Positions 1-8,185 of a stretch of 41,193 nt of DNA are shown here, piece by piece. Position 1 is the first letter of the stretch. Every line of letters begins with the position of its first letter. The position numbers were made by a program, and so were the translations under genes. The notes under the pieces are model-generated. The model was not told the DNA's origin and made no database searches. It saw nothing but the letters and a program-made list of their open reading frames with translations. This stretch comes from Planctomycetota bacterium (GTDB lineage Bacteria; Planctomycetota; JACOTG01; JAJDCM01). The DNA lies in NCBI GenBank assembly GCA_029260825.1, contig JAJDCM010000285.1:1-41193 (forward strand). The letters are read 5' to 3'.

Positions 1-2
1 CA

Positions 3-2237
3 GAATTCGCCGCTCTCTACCGCAGCAACTGGGCCACCTTCCACTCGGATGATTGGGTCGCCAACTACACGAATGACCCGCGCTTCCCACCGGCCGTGGG
101 GGCGGCCAATGACGGCGAATTCCCGACCACGAAAAAGTACATCTTTGACAACCAGCACAGCCACAACCGGCACCAACCGATCTTCTATTACTTCACCGGA
201 AACCCGATGTACCGGGATTCGTTCCTGGACAACCTGGAAGGTCGTCTTTTCTCACCCAAGACCAAAATCCTGAGCCTTCGAACCTCGGGAACCCGGATCT
301 TCGCCCGAACCTCCTGGCTCCTCATGGAAGGGTATCGGTTTGCCCAGGACATCAGCGGAGTGGGCGGCTTTCACTTCAACCGTGACCACCAACCTCCGCT
401 CACCAAAGAAGAAGTTTATCGCACGGCAAACGAATACCTCCAGTGGGGAATGGATCTTCGCTACTTCCGCGACGGATCGGGTTGGTCCGATGAACCCCTC
501 CAGGGGCTCAACGACCATCGGCATTTCTGGGCGGGTGGAAAGAACAGATACCTCTACGAGGAAGTCATCTTTCACCTGGGTAATCTGTTTCCCGACGCCC
601 TCTTCAACTACCAGTTCCTGAGTCCACCAGAGAACCCTCTGGTGAAGACGATTCGCCAGCGCATGATCGATCTCAATACTTTCATCTGGAACGAGAACAT
701 CTACGGCAAATGCCTCGATGATCCGACACGGCGAGGAAACTACTACCGATACTTCACCTTCGACCGGGGAACCGGTGGGGTGCCTCCCCTCTATCCCGAA
801 TGCGGTGAACCGACCCCCGACTCCGGTAGCTACGACAATCATCCGTTCTATCAGCTATTCGTGGGAACCCACAAGCTCACCGACGACCCGATCTACCTGA
901 GGCGTGCATACAACTTCCTCGAGGGTCAGATCTACAACGGGGGCATTGATCGCAACGGAGATCGAACCGACTTCCAGAGCGCGGTCCATCGGCTGCTTCG
1001 ATCGCGAACGGAAGTCACCCCTCCCAATCAGCCCCGGAATCTTCGCACTTTATCCGTATCGGACCACGTCGTTGAACTCGCCTGGGGAATGCCCACCCAA
1101 GCCGGCGACGGCGAAGAAGCACAGATGTTCTCCATCTATCGCAACGGGGAGCGGCTCGAAGCCTGGGGCCAGAACCACTTCACGGACACGAACGCGCCGG
1201 ACAACCAGTCGCTTACCTACGAAGTTCATGCCCTCGATCCGTGGGGCCGGGCAAGTGAACCCGCATCGATCACCGTCACGACTCTCGCCGATGCGACCCC
1301 TCCCCGCATCGAATCCGTGTGTCTTCTCGATCAGCCAGGCAAGATCGAAATCAAGTTCAGCGAACCCATGGATCGAGTGTCTACCACCGACCCGGAAAAC
1401 TATGAGATTCAGGGAGGGGTGAACATTCTGACCATTACTCAGAATGAAAAGGACCCGAGCAAGGTCATTCTCAACACATCCGACCACGTTTTTGATCGAA
1501 CCTACTTCCTGCAGATTCGCGACGTCTTGGATGCAAGCTCTCGGCGGCTCCCGGTCGCTGACAATACTTCCACCACCTATCAAAGCGTCTATCACGAGGA
1601 AACCTTTGACGATGGGGTGGCGGACAACTTCTATCCCGTCGATGGAGACTGGAGAGTTCATGACGGTGCCTACCAGAAGGTTGGCGGCGACTGGAAGTCT
1701 CGAACCCTCTTTCGAAATCGGCCTTTTTCCGACTTTACGCTCGAAGTGGACGTGCGGATCCCTGACGCGATTCGAAGCGAGTGGGCGGGAGTAACGCTTC
1801 GAACGAAGAGCATGTACACCTGGCCCCACGGAGGATATCTCATCCTCTTCTTCAATAGCGGCACCGTGGGTGTCCATCACGAGGAAGATCCGGGGAGCGA
1901 TGTCTATGTGGAATTCCCCCTGGAAGACCCCCTCGGCTGGCACAAGCTGCGCATCACGGCCATTGGTAACAGCATCGAGGTTTCTGTGGATGGAACGTCT
2001 CTGGTCAGCTGGGTCGATCCTCATCGATCCCATGTCGGAGATTGGTTCAACCTCCACGCGCTTGCCCCCACGGTTCAGTTCGACAATCTCAGGATCGGTC
2101 CCGCTGCGGCTCCGACCCAGAACGACGCGAGAGATTCCGGGCAAGACAATCCTCCGGCAGAAGCTCCCCAGATTCCGCAAGGAAACAAAAAGAAAGCCAG
2201 CCAACAGGTGTTGAAAACCAAAGTTGGCCGCCCCTGA
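3..2237 (+). CDS. Secreted multidomain carbohydrate-active-like protein, 3' part
   Basis: The reading frame is open from the first bases of the window, so the start lies upstream and only the last 744 residues are seen. A GTG at 96 is internal, because coding continues before it. The first ~340 residues are rich in aromatic, Asp and His residues and resemble the (alpha/alpha) toroid part of polysaccharide-degrading enzymes, but I recognise no catalytic motif. Then come a fibronectin type III-like domain (~340-425), a bacterial Ig-like domain of the kind containing KIEIKFSEPMD (~430-520), and a LamG/concanavalin-like beta-sandwich (~535-710) with alternating hydrophobic strands. The tail is a Pro/Gln/Lys-rich linker. 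This architecture is typical of exported glycan-binding or glycan-degrading proteins. Function is inferred from domain type only; the substrate is unknown. Confidence 0.75.
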   Translation, partial: EFAALYRSNWATFHSDDWVANYTNDPRFPPAVGAANDGEFPTTKKYIFDNQHSHNRHQPIFYYFTGNPMYRDSFLDNLEGRLFSPKTKILSLRTSGTRIFARTSWLLMEGYRFAQDISGVGGFHFNRDHQPPLTKEEVYRTANEYLQWGMDLRYFRDGSGWSDEPLQGLNDHRHFWAGGKNRYLYEEVIFHLGNLFPDALFNYQFLSPPENPLVKTIRQRMIDLNTFIWNENIYGKCLDDPTRRGNYYRYFTFDRGTGGVPPLYPECGEPTPDSGSYDNHPFYQLFVGTHKLTDDPIYLRRAYNFLEGQIYNGGIDRNGDRTDFQSAVHRLLRSRTEVTPPNQPRNLRTLSVSDHVVELAWGMPTQAGDGEEAQMFSIYRNGERLEAWGQNHFTDTNAPDNQSLTYEVHALDPWGRASEPASITVTTLADATPPRIESVCLLDQPGKIEIKFSEPMDRVSTTDPENYEIQGGVNILTITQNEKDPSKVILNTSDHVFDRTYFLQIRDVLDASSRRLPVADNTSTTYQSVYHEETFDDGVADNFYPVDGDWRVHDGAYQKVGGDWKSRTLFRNRPFSDFTLEVDVRIPDAIRSEWAGVTLRTKSMYTWPHGGYLILFFNSGTVGVHHEEDPGSDVYVEFPLEDPLGWHKLRITAIGNSIEVSVDGTSLVSWVDPHRSHVGDWFNLHALAPTVQFDNLRIGPAAAPTQNDARDSGQDNPPAEAPQIPQGNKKKASQQVLKTKVGRP

Positions 2238-2292
2238 TGGGGTGAGTTACCCGGGTTGCCTTCGCCGAATTCCCGTGGGTTCAAAAGAGACC

Positions 2293-2322
2293 TTGAATGT
2301 AGCCCCCCGATTTACGTAAGAT
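2293..2322 (+). promoter_or_regulatory. Candidate sigma70 promoter of infA
   Basis: TTGAAT (2293-2298) and TAAGAT (2317-2322) are separated by 18 bases. They lie in the gap between the upstream gene's stop and infA, giving a leader of about 70 bases that contains the hairpin at 2349-2379. Confidence 0.5.
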
Positions 2323-2348
2323 TGGAGGTTTCTCAATCCACGGGTTCA

Positions 2349-2379
2349 GCTGTTTTCCCTGCGTACACGGGAAAACAGC
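2349..2379 (+). promoter_or_regulatory. Leader hairpin upstream of infA
   Basis: An 11-bp perfect inverted repeat (GCTGTTTTCCC at 2349-2359 and its complement at 2369-2379) encloses a 9-base loop. It ends 3 bases before the GAAAGGA ribosome binding site at 2383-2389. No T-run follows, so it is not a typical intrinsic terminator. A role in leader stability, ribosome access or autoregulation is inference. Confidence 0.6.
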
Positions 2380-2398
2380 AGCGAAAGGACGTTTCAAG

Positions 2399-2617
2399 TT
2401 GGCGGCGAAAGAAGACGTCATTACCGTCGAAGGCAAGGTCATCGAAGCCCTTGCCAACACGAAGTTTCGGGTGGAGCTCGACAACGGCCATCGAATTTTG
2501 GCCCACGTCTCAGGTCGAATGCGTCGTTTCTTCATTCGAATCATCCCCGGTGATCGAGTCACCGTGGAACTCTCCCCCTACGATCTCACCAAGGGCCGAA
2601 TCGTGTATCGCCACTAG
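2399..2617 (+). CDS. infA: Translation initiation factor IF-1
   Basis: A 72-residue protein, the exact usual length of IF-1, consisting of one OB-fold (S1-like) domain. Recognisable family stretches are the N-terminal [13 protein letters not shown], the central [13 protein letters not shown] and GDRV, and the C-terminal [13 protein letters not shown]-1 binds the A site of the 30S subunit and helps IF-2 and IF-3 during initiation in the cytoplasm. The start is TTG at 2399, preceded 9 bases upstream by GAAAGGA; starting there gives the canonical length and N-terminus. It normally sits in or next to the spc ribosomal operon with rpmJ/rpsM, but here it stands alone between unrelated genes with its own candidate promoter. 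Confidence 0.95.
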   Translation: MAAKEDVITVEGKVIEALANTKFRVELDNGHRILAHVSGRMRRFFIRIIPGDRVTVELSPYDLTKGRIVYRH

Positions 2618-2654
2618 CCGTGGCTCGAGGGGTGATTCAGAGATTCGCCCCCAC

Positions 2655-2670
2655 GGGCTCACCCGAGCCC
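2655..2670 (+). terminator. Weak hairpin after infA
   Basis: GGGCTC (2655-2660) pairs with GAGCCC (2665-2670) across a 4-base loop, 38 bases after the infA stop. Only pyrimidine-mixed sequence follows rather than a T-run, so termination here is possible but not clear. Confidence 0.3.
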
Positions 2671-2810
2671 CTTCCTCTCCGATCTGCGGAGCATCCCCAT
2701 CGGAACCTGCATTCCACATGGACGGGGCTGATTGCTGGGGTGAAATCACAAAAATCTTTCCTCATAAGGGCTTATGACGCCCTGTGCTCAGAATCCGTAT
2801 CGGGTTTTCC

Positions 2811-2838
2811 TTGAATTCGATCCGGTGGCGGCTATGAT
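2811..2838 (+). promoter_or_regulatory. Candidate sigma70 promoter of ilvE
   Basis: TTGAAT (2811-2816) and TATGAT (2833-2838) are 16 bases apart, about 46 bases before the ilvE ATG. Their position inside the possible upstream extension of the ilvE frame argues that the extension is not translated. Confidence 0.6.
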
Positions 2839-2884
2839 TCTAGGAGACTTCGGCAAGCCGAAACTCCACAAGAGAGGGGATTCG

Positions 2885-3958
2885 ATGACCAAGCTCACAG
2901 AGTTGAGTGAACCCACCATGCAAACCGCTCCTGGAATCAACTGGGACGATCTGACGTTTTCCTTTACCCCGACCAAGTCCATGTACCTGGCGAGCTGTGA
3001 TAAGGGTGGCGAATGGGAAGAGGGCCGAATGGCTCCCTTTGGAAACCTTTCGCTGTCGCCGGCAGCCTGCGTGCTGAACTATGGGCAAGGCCTCTTTGAG
3101 GGGCTGAAGGCTCAACGCACCAAGACAAACGGAAAAGGGGACGGAAACATCGTCCTGTTCCGCCCCATCGAAAACGGGCTCCGACTGGCCCGCGGTGCTG
3201 CCCGTATGTGCATCCCGCCATTCCCCCCGGAGAGATTCGTCACGGCGGTGAAAGAAACCGTCCTGGCCAATGAGGAATTTGTTCCTCCCCACGGGAAGGG
3301 CGCCCTTTACATCCGCCCCCTCCTTCTTGGCACCGGACCCGTTCTTGGGGTCAACCCAAGCCCAAGCTACACGTTTGTCGTGTACACGAGTCCAGTTGGC
3401 CCCTATTTCAAAGGGGGCCTCGAGCCGATTCGCCTCGAACTCACAACAAAATTCCATCGAGCAGCAGCCGGTGGTACGGGAGAAGCCAAGACAATCTGCA
3501 ACTATGCGGGAACGATGTACCCGGCTTCCTTGGCCCGTAAATCCGGTTTTGCCGAGGTCATTTATCTCGACTCGACCCACAACCGATTCATTGATGAAGT
3601 GGGCGCGGCAAACTTTTTCTGCGTACTCGGCGATACCCTGGTCACCCCCAGACTTTCAGGTTCAATCCTCCCGGGAATTACCCGCATGTCGATCATGCAG
3701 TTTGCCGAGGAAATCCTGAAAATGAAGGTCGAGGAGCGTGATATCGACTATGAAGAGGCCCTGACCGCACAAGAGGCCTTTTGTGCCGGAACAGCCGCGG
3801 TCGTCTCCCCGATTGGTTCCATCACCGTCGGAGACACGGAGCACGTCTTCAACGAAGCCAAGGTGGGCCCGGTAACACAGAAGATCTACAACACCCTCAC
3901 CGAAATCGCCCAGGGTGTCCGGGATGACCCGTTCGACTGGGTTGTTCCGGTGAAATAA
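2885..3958 (+). CDS. ilvE: Branched-chain amino acid aminotransferase
   Basis: A 357-residue class IV PLP aminotransferase, the length of the eukaryotic-like (BCAT group II) enzymes. It transfers the amino group between glutamate and the 2-oxo acids of Leu, Ile and Val in the cytoplasm. The PLP lysine is Lys202 in GEAKTICNYAGT; the VIYLD...FIDEVGAANFFCV stretch and the LSGSILPGITR segment near the phosphate-binding region are typical of the family. An ATG at 2774 in the same frame would add 37 residues, but 2885 has the ribosome site AGAGGGGA (2872-2879) and a promoter lies between the two. The cupin gene follows after 12 bases, so the two are likely co-transcribed. No other ilv or leu gene is nearby. 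Confidence 0.95.
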   Translation: MTKLTELSEPTMQTAPGINWDDLTFSFTPTKSMYLASCDKGGEWEEGRMAPFGNLSLSPAACVLNYGQGLFEGLKAQRTKTNGKGDGNIVLFRPIENGLRLARGAARMCIPPFPPERFVTAVKETVLANEEFVPPHGKGALYIRPLLLGTGPVLGVNPSPSYTFVVYTSPVGPYFKGGLEPIRLELTTKFHRAAAGGTGEAKTICNYAGTMYPASLARKSGFAEVIYLDSTHNRFIDEVGAANFFCVLGDTLVTPRLSGSILPGITRMSIMQFAEEILKMKVEERDIDYEEALTAQEAFCAGTAAVVSPIGSITVGDTEHVFNEAKVGPVTQKIYNTLTEIAQGVRDDPFDWVVPVK

Positions 3959-3970
3959 AGGTCTCGACTC

Positions 3971-4453
3971 GTGATGGACGAAGCGCAAGGAGCGGCAGAA
4001 ACTCCACCGAATCCCCCCATCGACGGCAACCACAGTAAAGTGATCCGTCACGATGGAAACTTCAACTGGCAGGATGTTCCGCTGGAGTCCTACAAGGAAA
4101 CGACGGACACCTGGCGCGGCATCACCCGGCGAGAACTGGTGGGAAAGCGGGGTGAATCGCCTCGCTTTCACGTTCGCTACTTCGAGATCGCTCCCGGCGG
4201 CCACAGCACCCTTGAAAAGCACAATCACGAGCATGTGGTCATTCCTCTTCGAGGGGAGGGAGAGGCGCAGTTTGGCTGTTCCATCTACAAAGTCAGACAC
4301 GGAGATGTCATTTACGTTTCCCCGAATGACCCTCATCAGTTCCGAAACCCCGCGGAAGCAAAAGAACCGTTTGGGTTTCTGTGCCTGGTGAACGCCGAAC
4401 GCGACGCTCCCGAGTCCGTTGACGGCCTTGGTGCGTGCCACATCTGCGAGTAG
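3971..4453 (+). CDS. Cupin-fold protein with C-terminal CxxC
   Basis: A 160-residue single-domain cupin. Motif 1 is visible as PGGHSTLEKHNHEHVV with candidate metal ligands His84, His86 and His88, followed by the PLRGEGEAQF strand. Motif 2 is GDVIYVSPNDPHQFRN with His122. The last residues contain a CHIC pair (Cys156, Cys159), unusual for small cupins, which could bind a metal or form a disulfide. The GTG at 3971 is preferred because AAAGG at 3957-3961 is 9 bases upstream; ATG at 3974 is an alternative. Its position directly behind ilvE suggests co-expression, perhaps a small-molecule dioxygenase or a binding/sensor protein for a related metabolite. The substrate cannot be read from the sequence. 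Confidence 0.85.
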   Translation: MMDEAQGAAETPPNPPIDGNHSKVIRHDGNFNWQDVPLESYKETTDTWRGITRRELVGKRGESPRFHVRYFEIAPGGHSTLEKHNHEHVVIPLRGEGEAQFGCSIYKVRHGDVIYVSPNDPHQFRNPAEAKEPFGFLCLVNAERDAPESVDGLGACHICE

Positions 4454-4473
4454 AGCCTACCTGACTGATGTCC

Positions 4474-4507
4474 GGAATTTGCCCGGCTACGGATCACAGG
4501 GTATACT
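4474..4507 (+). promoter_or_regulatory. Sigma70-type promoter of the pseudopilin gene
   Basis: TTGCCC (4479-4484), a 17-base spacer and TATACT (4502-4507). The flanking GGAATTTGCCC and CACAGGGTATACT closely match the promoter at 8007-8040. Confidence 0.7.
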
Positions 4508-4601
4508 CTTACCCAGTCCCCCTTGACGGATCGAGAAATCGATCTGCATCACGCCGTTGCCGGCCTGGAATTCCACAGTCCAGATAGGATTCCTCATAAA
4601 A

Positions 4602-5147
4602 ATGCTCCCCCCACAAAAGAACGACTCCGCCCGGACTGCCGGATTCACCCTCCTTGAGATCGTTGCTGTCGTGGCGATCATCGCCGGCCTGGCTGCCGTC
4701 CTGATTCCCGCGCTGGCAAGTGAGGTCATCAAGTCCGAAGAGACCAAGGTGCGCTGGCAATGCAAGAGAATCGCCACCGCCATCAATCAATACGTTCGTG
4801 ATGTCCGGCACTTTCCCACGGGCCAATTTGGCATCCACACCTATCATTACCTGATTGGCAATGGCAATGAGCCAGGCGTGAACACGTTTGCAAGTGGTCC
4901 GGGGGCGTTATTCAGCGAATTTCTCTGCGATGGTACGGCCAACGGAGGAGATCGATGGAAGGGCCCATACATTCAGGATATCGAACCCGATGCCTGGGGA
5001 AATGCCTACCTCCTGAACAGTCACGGGTATTTCACCGGGTCAAATGAAATCGTCTGGGTTCTATCGGCAGGCCCGAATGGAAAAGTAGATACCGATCCAA
5101 CCTGCCTTCAACTTCAGGGAGATGATCTGGGCATCCTCATGGACTAG
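4602..5147 (+). CDS. Type II secretion/type IV pilin-like pseudopilin (GspG-like)
   Basis: A 181-residue protein with a class III prepilin leader: a short basic N-terminus, Gly14 before the cleavage site, then FTLLEIVAVVAIIAGLAAV with the conserved Glu at mature position 5, forming the membrane helix. The C-terminal part has the GspG-like pattern WKGPYIQDIEPDAWGNAYLL and WVLSAGPNGK...D, the last resembling the calcium loop of major pseudopilins. It would be processed by a prepilin peptidase and assembled in the inner membrane. No gspD-F, pilin peptidase or other secretion gene is in the window, so it is an orphan. The ATG at 4602 is chosen because it gives a normal short leader; the frame is open back to 4557. 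Its last 11 bases overlap the mutS end tail to tail. Confidence 0.85.
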   Translation: MLPPQKNDSARTAGFTLLEIVAVVAIIAGLAAVLIPALASEVIKSEETKVRWQCKRIATAINQYVRDVRHFPTGQFGIHTYHYLIGNGNEPGVNTFASGPGALFSEFLCDGTANGGDRWKGPYIQDIEPDAWGNAYLLNSHGYFTGSNEIVWVLSAGPNGKVDTDPTCLQLQGDDLGILMD

Positions 5148-7899
5148 TGGGATGAGCCTTCCGCCCCTCGCCGATCATTTCCTTCAGCTTCTCGAGCTCG
5201 TACAAAGCTTTTTGCGGACTGAGATCATCGAGATTCACGTCACGAAGACGGCTGACCACTGGATCATCCGTTACCGGAAAAAGAGTCAGCTGAGCTACAG
5301 GCTTTCTTGACCGACGTTTTCTCCCCTCCGACGCAGGTGGTGTTTCGCGAACGACTTTCCGATCCTCTTCCTCGCCTTGACTCTCACTGAGCACGGAGGG
5401 CTTGGAACCGGCATTGAACACGAGCTCCGCCTCTTCACCTTCCTGGGCATCGAGCTCTTGTGGATCTTCATTCACTCGCGCCTGCAAACGAGCGTGCTCA
5501 TCCTCGAACCGACGAAGGAGGGACCGTGACCGACGAATGACCATCTTGGGGATCCCCGCCAATCTGGCCACGTGAATCCCGTAACTCTTATCCGTTCCTC
5601 CCGGCCCGATCCTCCGGAGAAACACAACCTCGTCGCCCCATTCCTGAACGAGCACGTTGTAGTTGCGAACCTCGGAGAAGATATCCGCAAGGTCGGTGAG
5701 TTCGTGATAGTGAGTCGCGAATAGAGTCTTGGCCCCAATTTGCTCGCAGATGTACTCGGTCACTGCCCACGCGATCGAAAGCCCATCAAAAGTACTTGTT
5801 CCCCGTCCAATCTCATCAAGAATGACCAGACTCTTTTCGGTGGCGTTGTTGAGGATGTTGGCGGTCTCGGTCATCTCGACCATGAACGTACTTTTTCCAT
5901 GAAAGAGTTCATCGGCAGCACCCATGCGAGTGAAAATCCGATCGACCACACCGACGTGTGCCTCCTCAGCGGGAACAAAAGAACCGCATTGGGCCATGAG
6001 GGTCAGCAATGCCACCTGACGGATATAGGTCGACTTTCCCGCCATGTTCGGCCCCGTAAGAATCATGACCCGTCCACCGTCTTCCCCACCCAGGCGGGTA
6101 TCGTTGGGAACGAAAGATTCGGTCTGGGTAGCCACTTCAAGAACAGGATGGCGGCCCTCAAGCAAGAGAACCTCGCCCCCTTCCGTGATCTTGGGCATGA
6201 CGTAGCGATTCTTGACCGCAACCTCTGCCAGCGCTCCGATCACATCAACCTTGGCCACGGAGACGGCAATCGATTGCAACTTGTCCACCGATTCCGCGGC
6301 TTCATCTCGAACCTTGAGAAAGAGACTGTGCTCCATCGCCTTTGCCCGCTCGTCCGCGGTCAGAACTTTGGTCTCATGCTCCTTGAGTTCAGGAGTGATG
6401 TAGCGTTCTGCGTTTTTCAGGGTCTGTTTGCGCTGGTAGTCCGCGGGGATGCGGTCCTTGTTGGCATGGGTAATTTCGAGATAATAGCCAAACACCTTGT
6501 TGAACCCGACCTTGAGCGTGGGGATTCCGGTGCGTTCGATTTCCCTCTTCTGGAATTCGGCAATCCACTCTTTTCCGTGAGTGGAGAGTCCACGCACTTC
6601 GTCAAGATCCCCATCGAATCCCTCCCGGATCAGTCCTCCGTCTTTGATTCCTACCGGGGGATCATCGACGATCGCGTCCCGGATACGCTCCCTCAATTCA
6701 TCCAGGGCAGGAATCTGGGAAACCTGGGCAAGAAGTTCGGAAAACGCATCTCTCGTGAGTGCGATGAGGTCCGGAAGAGCCTCGAGCGACTGCCGAAGAG
6801 AAAGGAGGTCTCGCCCATTCGCCCGGCCGGTGGCAACCTTGGTAGCGATTCTCTCCAGGTCATAGACGGAAAGGAGCGCCTTTCGAACATCGGCCCGAAG
6901 AAAGGAGTTCTCGACCATCTCGGACACGGCAGCCTGGCGCTCCCTGATTTTTTCCACGTCGAGCAAAGGAGCTAGAAGCCATGTCTTCAGGAGACGCCCC
7001 CCCATCGATGTCACCGTCTTGTCAAGTACGGAGAGCAATGTACCCTCCCGCCCTCGTCCTCGCATCGACCGAACGATCTCAAGACACGACTGAGTCGCCG
7101 CGTCAAGAAGCATCCTTTCTCCCGGTCGTACCATTTCCATCTTGCGGATATGGGTGAGAGGAACCTTCTGGGTTTCCGTCAGGTAGTGAAGAATCGCTCC
7201 CGCAGCCCGCACCGATGCGGGCTGATCAGCACACCCGAACCCATCCAGTGTTGAAACCTCAAAATGACGGGTGAGCAGGCGCTCCGCGTAGTCTCGATCG
7301 AAAATCCAACCGGGGCATGCCGAAACCACCGCATTGGAAGCCTCGGTCAACACCCGTTCGTTCAGGCCCCCTCGAGACTCCTCCGGAATGAGGCATTCGG
7401 TGGGCCCGATCCTTGCGACCTCATCAAGAGCCAAGCGTGGCTCGACTTCACACAGACTGAACACTCCGGTCGAGAGATCGACCCAGGACAAACCCACCCG
7501 ATCCGCCAGCGGAAGAAAAGCCAGTAGATAATTATTGTCCTTGGCCTCGAGCAAAGACTCCTCGGTGAGAGTTCCGGGGGTGACGATTCGGGTGACCGCC
7601 CTGTCCACGATCCCCTTCGCTTCCGAGGGATCCTGAATTTGGTCACAGATCGCCACCTTTTGTCCCAATCTCAGAAGACGGGCAAGATACTGGTCGAGAG
7701 ATCGCACAGGAACCCCGGCCATGGGGATCTTTCCGCTGGAATCCTTGGCCCTGGAGGTGAGGGTGAGGCCAAGAAGCCGGGACGCCGTCTCCGCGTCTTC
7801 ATAGAACAGCTCGAAGAAATCGCCCATGCGAAAGAACAGGATGGCGTCGGGATGAGCTCCCTTGGCTTTTCGGTACTGGCGCATCATGGGAGTCGTCAC
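5137..7899 (-). CDS. mutS: DNA mismatch repair protein MutS
   Basis: A 920-residue MutS that recognises mismatches and small loops and recruits MutL. The mismatch-binding domain carries GDFFELF (Phe28-x-Glu30 in place of the F-x-E that stacks on the mismatch). Connector, lever and clamp domains follow. The ATPase domain has Walker A GPNMAGKST (Lys622) and Walker B LVILDEIGRGTST, with ATHYHEL further on. The C-terminus has an acidic linker and the SPQKALYELEKLKEM helix usual for the dimer/tetramer region. The frame is open to 8094, but the GTG at 7899 has AGGAG 10 bases upstream, gives the normal N-terminus, and lies downstream of a candidate promoter; the extra 65 residues resemble no MutS. 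No mutL is nearby. Confidence 0.96.
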   Translation of the reverse strand: MTTPMMRQYRKAKGAHPDAILFFRMGDFFELFYEDAETASRLLGLTLTSRAKDSSGKIPMAGVPVRSLDQYLARLLRLGQKVAICDQIQDPSEAKGIVDRAVTRIVTPGTLTEESLLEAKDNNYLLAFLPLADRVGLSWVDLSTGVFSLCEVEPRLALDEVARIGPTECLIPEESRGGLNERVLTEASNAVVSACPGWIFDRDYAERLLTRHFEVSTLDGFGCADQPASVRAAGAILHYLTETQKVPLTHIRKMEMVRPGERMLLDAATQSCLEIVRSMRGRGREGTLLSVLDKTVTSMGGRLLKTWLLAPLLDVEKIRERQAAVSEMVENSFLRADVRKALLSVYDLERIATKVATGRANGRDLLSLRQSLEALPDLIALTRDAFSELLAQVSQIPALDELRERIRDAIVDDPPVGIKDGGLIREGFDGDLDEVRGLSTHGKEWIAEFQKREIERTGIPTLKVGFNKVFGYYLEITHANKDRIPADYQRKQTLKNAERYITPELKEHETKVLTADERAKAMEHSLFLKVRDEAAESVDKLQSIAVSVAKVDVIGALAEVAVKNRYVMPKITEGGEVLLLEGRHPVLEVATQTESFVPNDTRLGGEDGGRVMILTGPNMAGKSTYIRQVALLTLMAQCGSFVPAEEAHVGVVDRIFTRMGAADELFHGKSTFMVEMTETANILNNATEKSLVILDEIGRGTSTFDGLSIAWAVTEYICEQIGAKTLFATHYHELTDLADIFSEVRNYNVLVQEWGDEVVFLRRIGPGGTDKSYGIHVARLAGIPKMVIRRSRSLLRRFEDEHARLQARVNEDPQELDAQEGEEAELVFNAGSKPSVLSESQGEEEDRKVVRETPPASEGRKRRSRKPVAQLTLFPVTDDPVVSRLRDVNLDDLSPQKALYELEKLKEMIGEGRKAHPTSP

Positions 7900-7957
7900 G
7901 GGAAATCTACTCCTGAACGGGGAGACTTGAATGAGACCGAGGTCCAACCGAGGAGTG

Positions 7958-7986
7958 ATTTTAGCTCGGATGGAGACCGAGTTCGA
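7958..7986 (-). promoter_or_regulatory. Candidate mutS promoter
   Basis: On the minus strand TCGAAC (7986-7981), a 17-base spacer and TAAAAT (7963-7958). This gives a leader of about 50 bases before the GTG at 7899. The -35 box is weak. Confidence 0.4.
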
Positions 7987-8006
7987 GCACACGAAGGCCG
8001 GATCCC

Positions 8007-8040
8007 GGGATTTGCCCCTGCAAAGAGCACGGGGTATACT
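8007..8040 (+). promoter_or_regulatory. Sigma70-type promoter of protease cassette 1
   Basis: TTGCCC (8012-8017), a 17-base spacer and TATACT (8035-8040), divergent from the mutS promoter. GGGATTTGCCC and CACGGGGTATACT around the boxes nearly repeat the promoter at 4474-4507. It predicts a leader of about 140 bases. Confidence 0.7.
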
Positions 8041-8185
8041 TCCATGGAGAACCTTCCTTCCAGAGGCCTCCACCTCGACGAAACCCATAGACAAGGATGC
8101 GTCAATGGGTTAGCCACACCGATGAACGACGGACAGGGGCGAAAGAAACGATCCCTCAGTCCTCAAAACTCAGGAGAGAATCTTG

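Noticed and set aside
252..2204. Long open frames antisense to the first gene (252-842 and 1050-2204, minus)
   Set aside because: They mirror the GC-rich third positions of the plus-strand gene, have no ribosome sites and no recognisable protein pattern.
2620..2814. A 64-residue frame after infA
   Set aside because: No ribosome site and no protein-like pattern; it overlaps the weak hairpin and ends at the ilvE promoter.
5740..6975. 411-residue plus-strand frame inside mutS
   Set aside because: It is antisense to conserved MutS motifs including the ATPase domain; the translation has no familiar domain.
7900..8094. 65-residue N-terminal extension of MutS
   Set aside because: It has no MutS similarity, lacks a ribosome site and would contain both divergent promoters; GTG 7899 with AGGAG is better.
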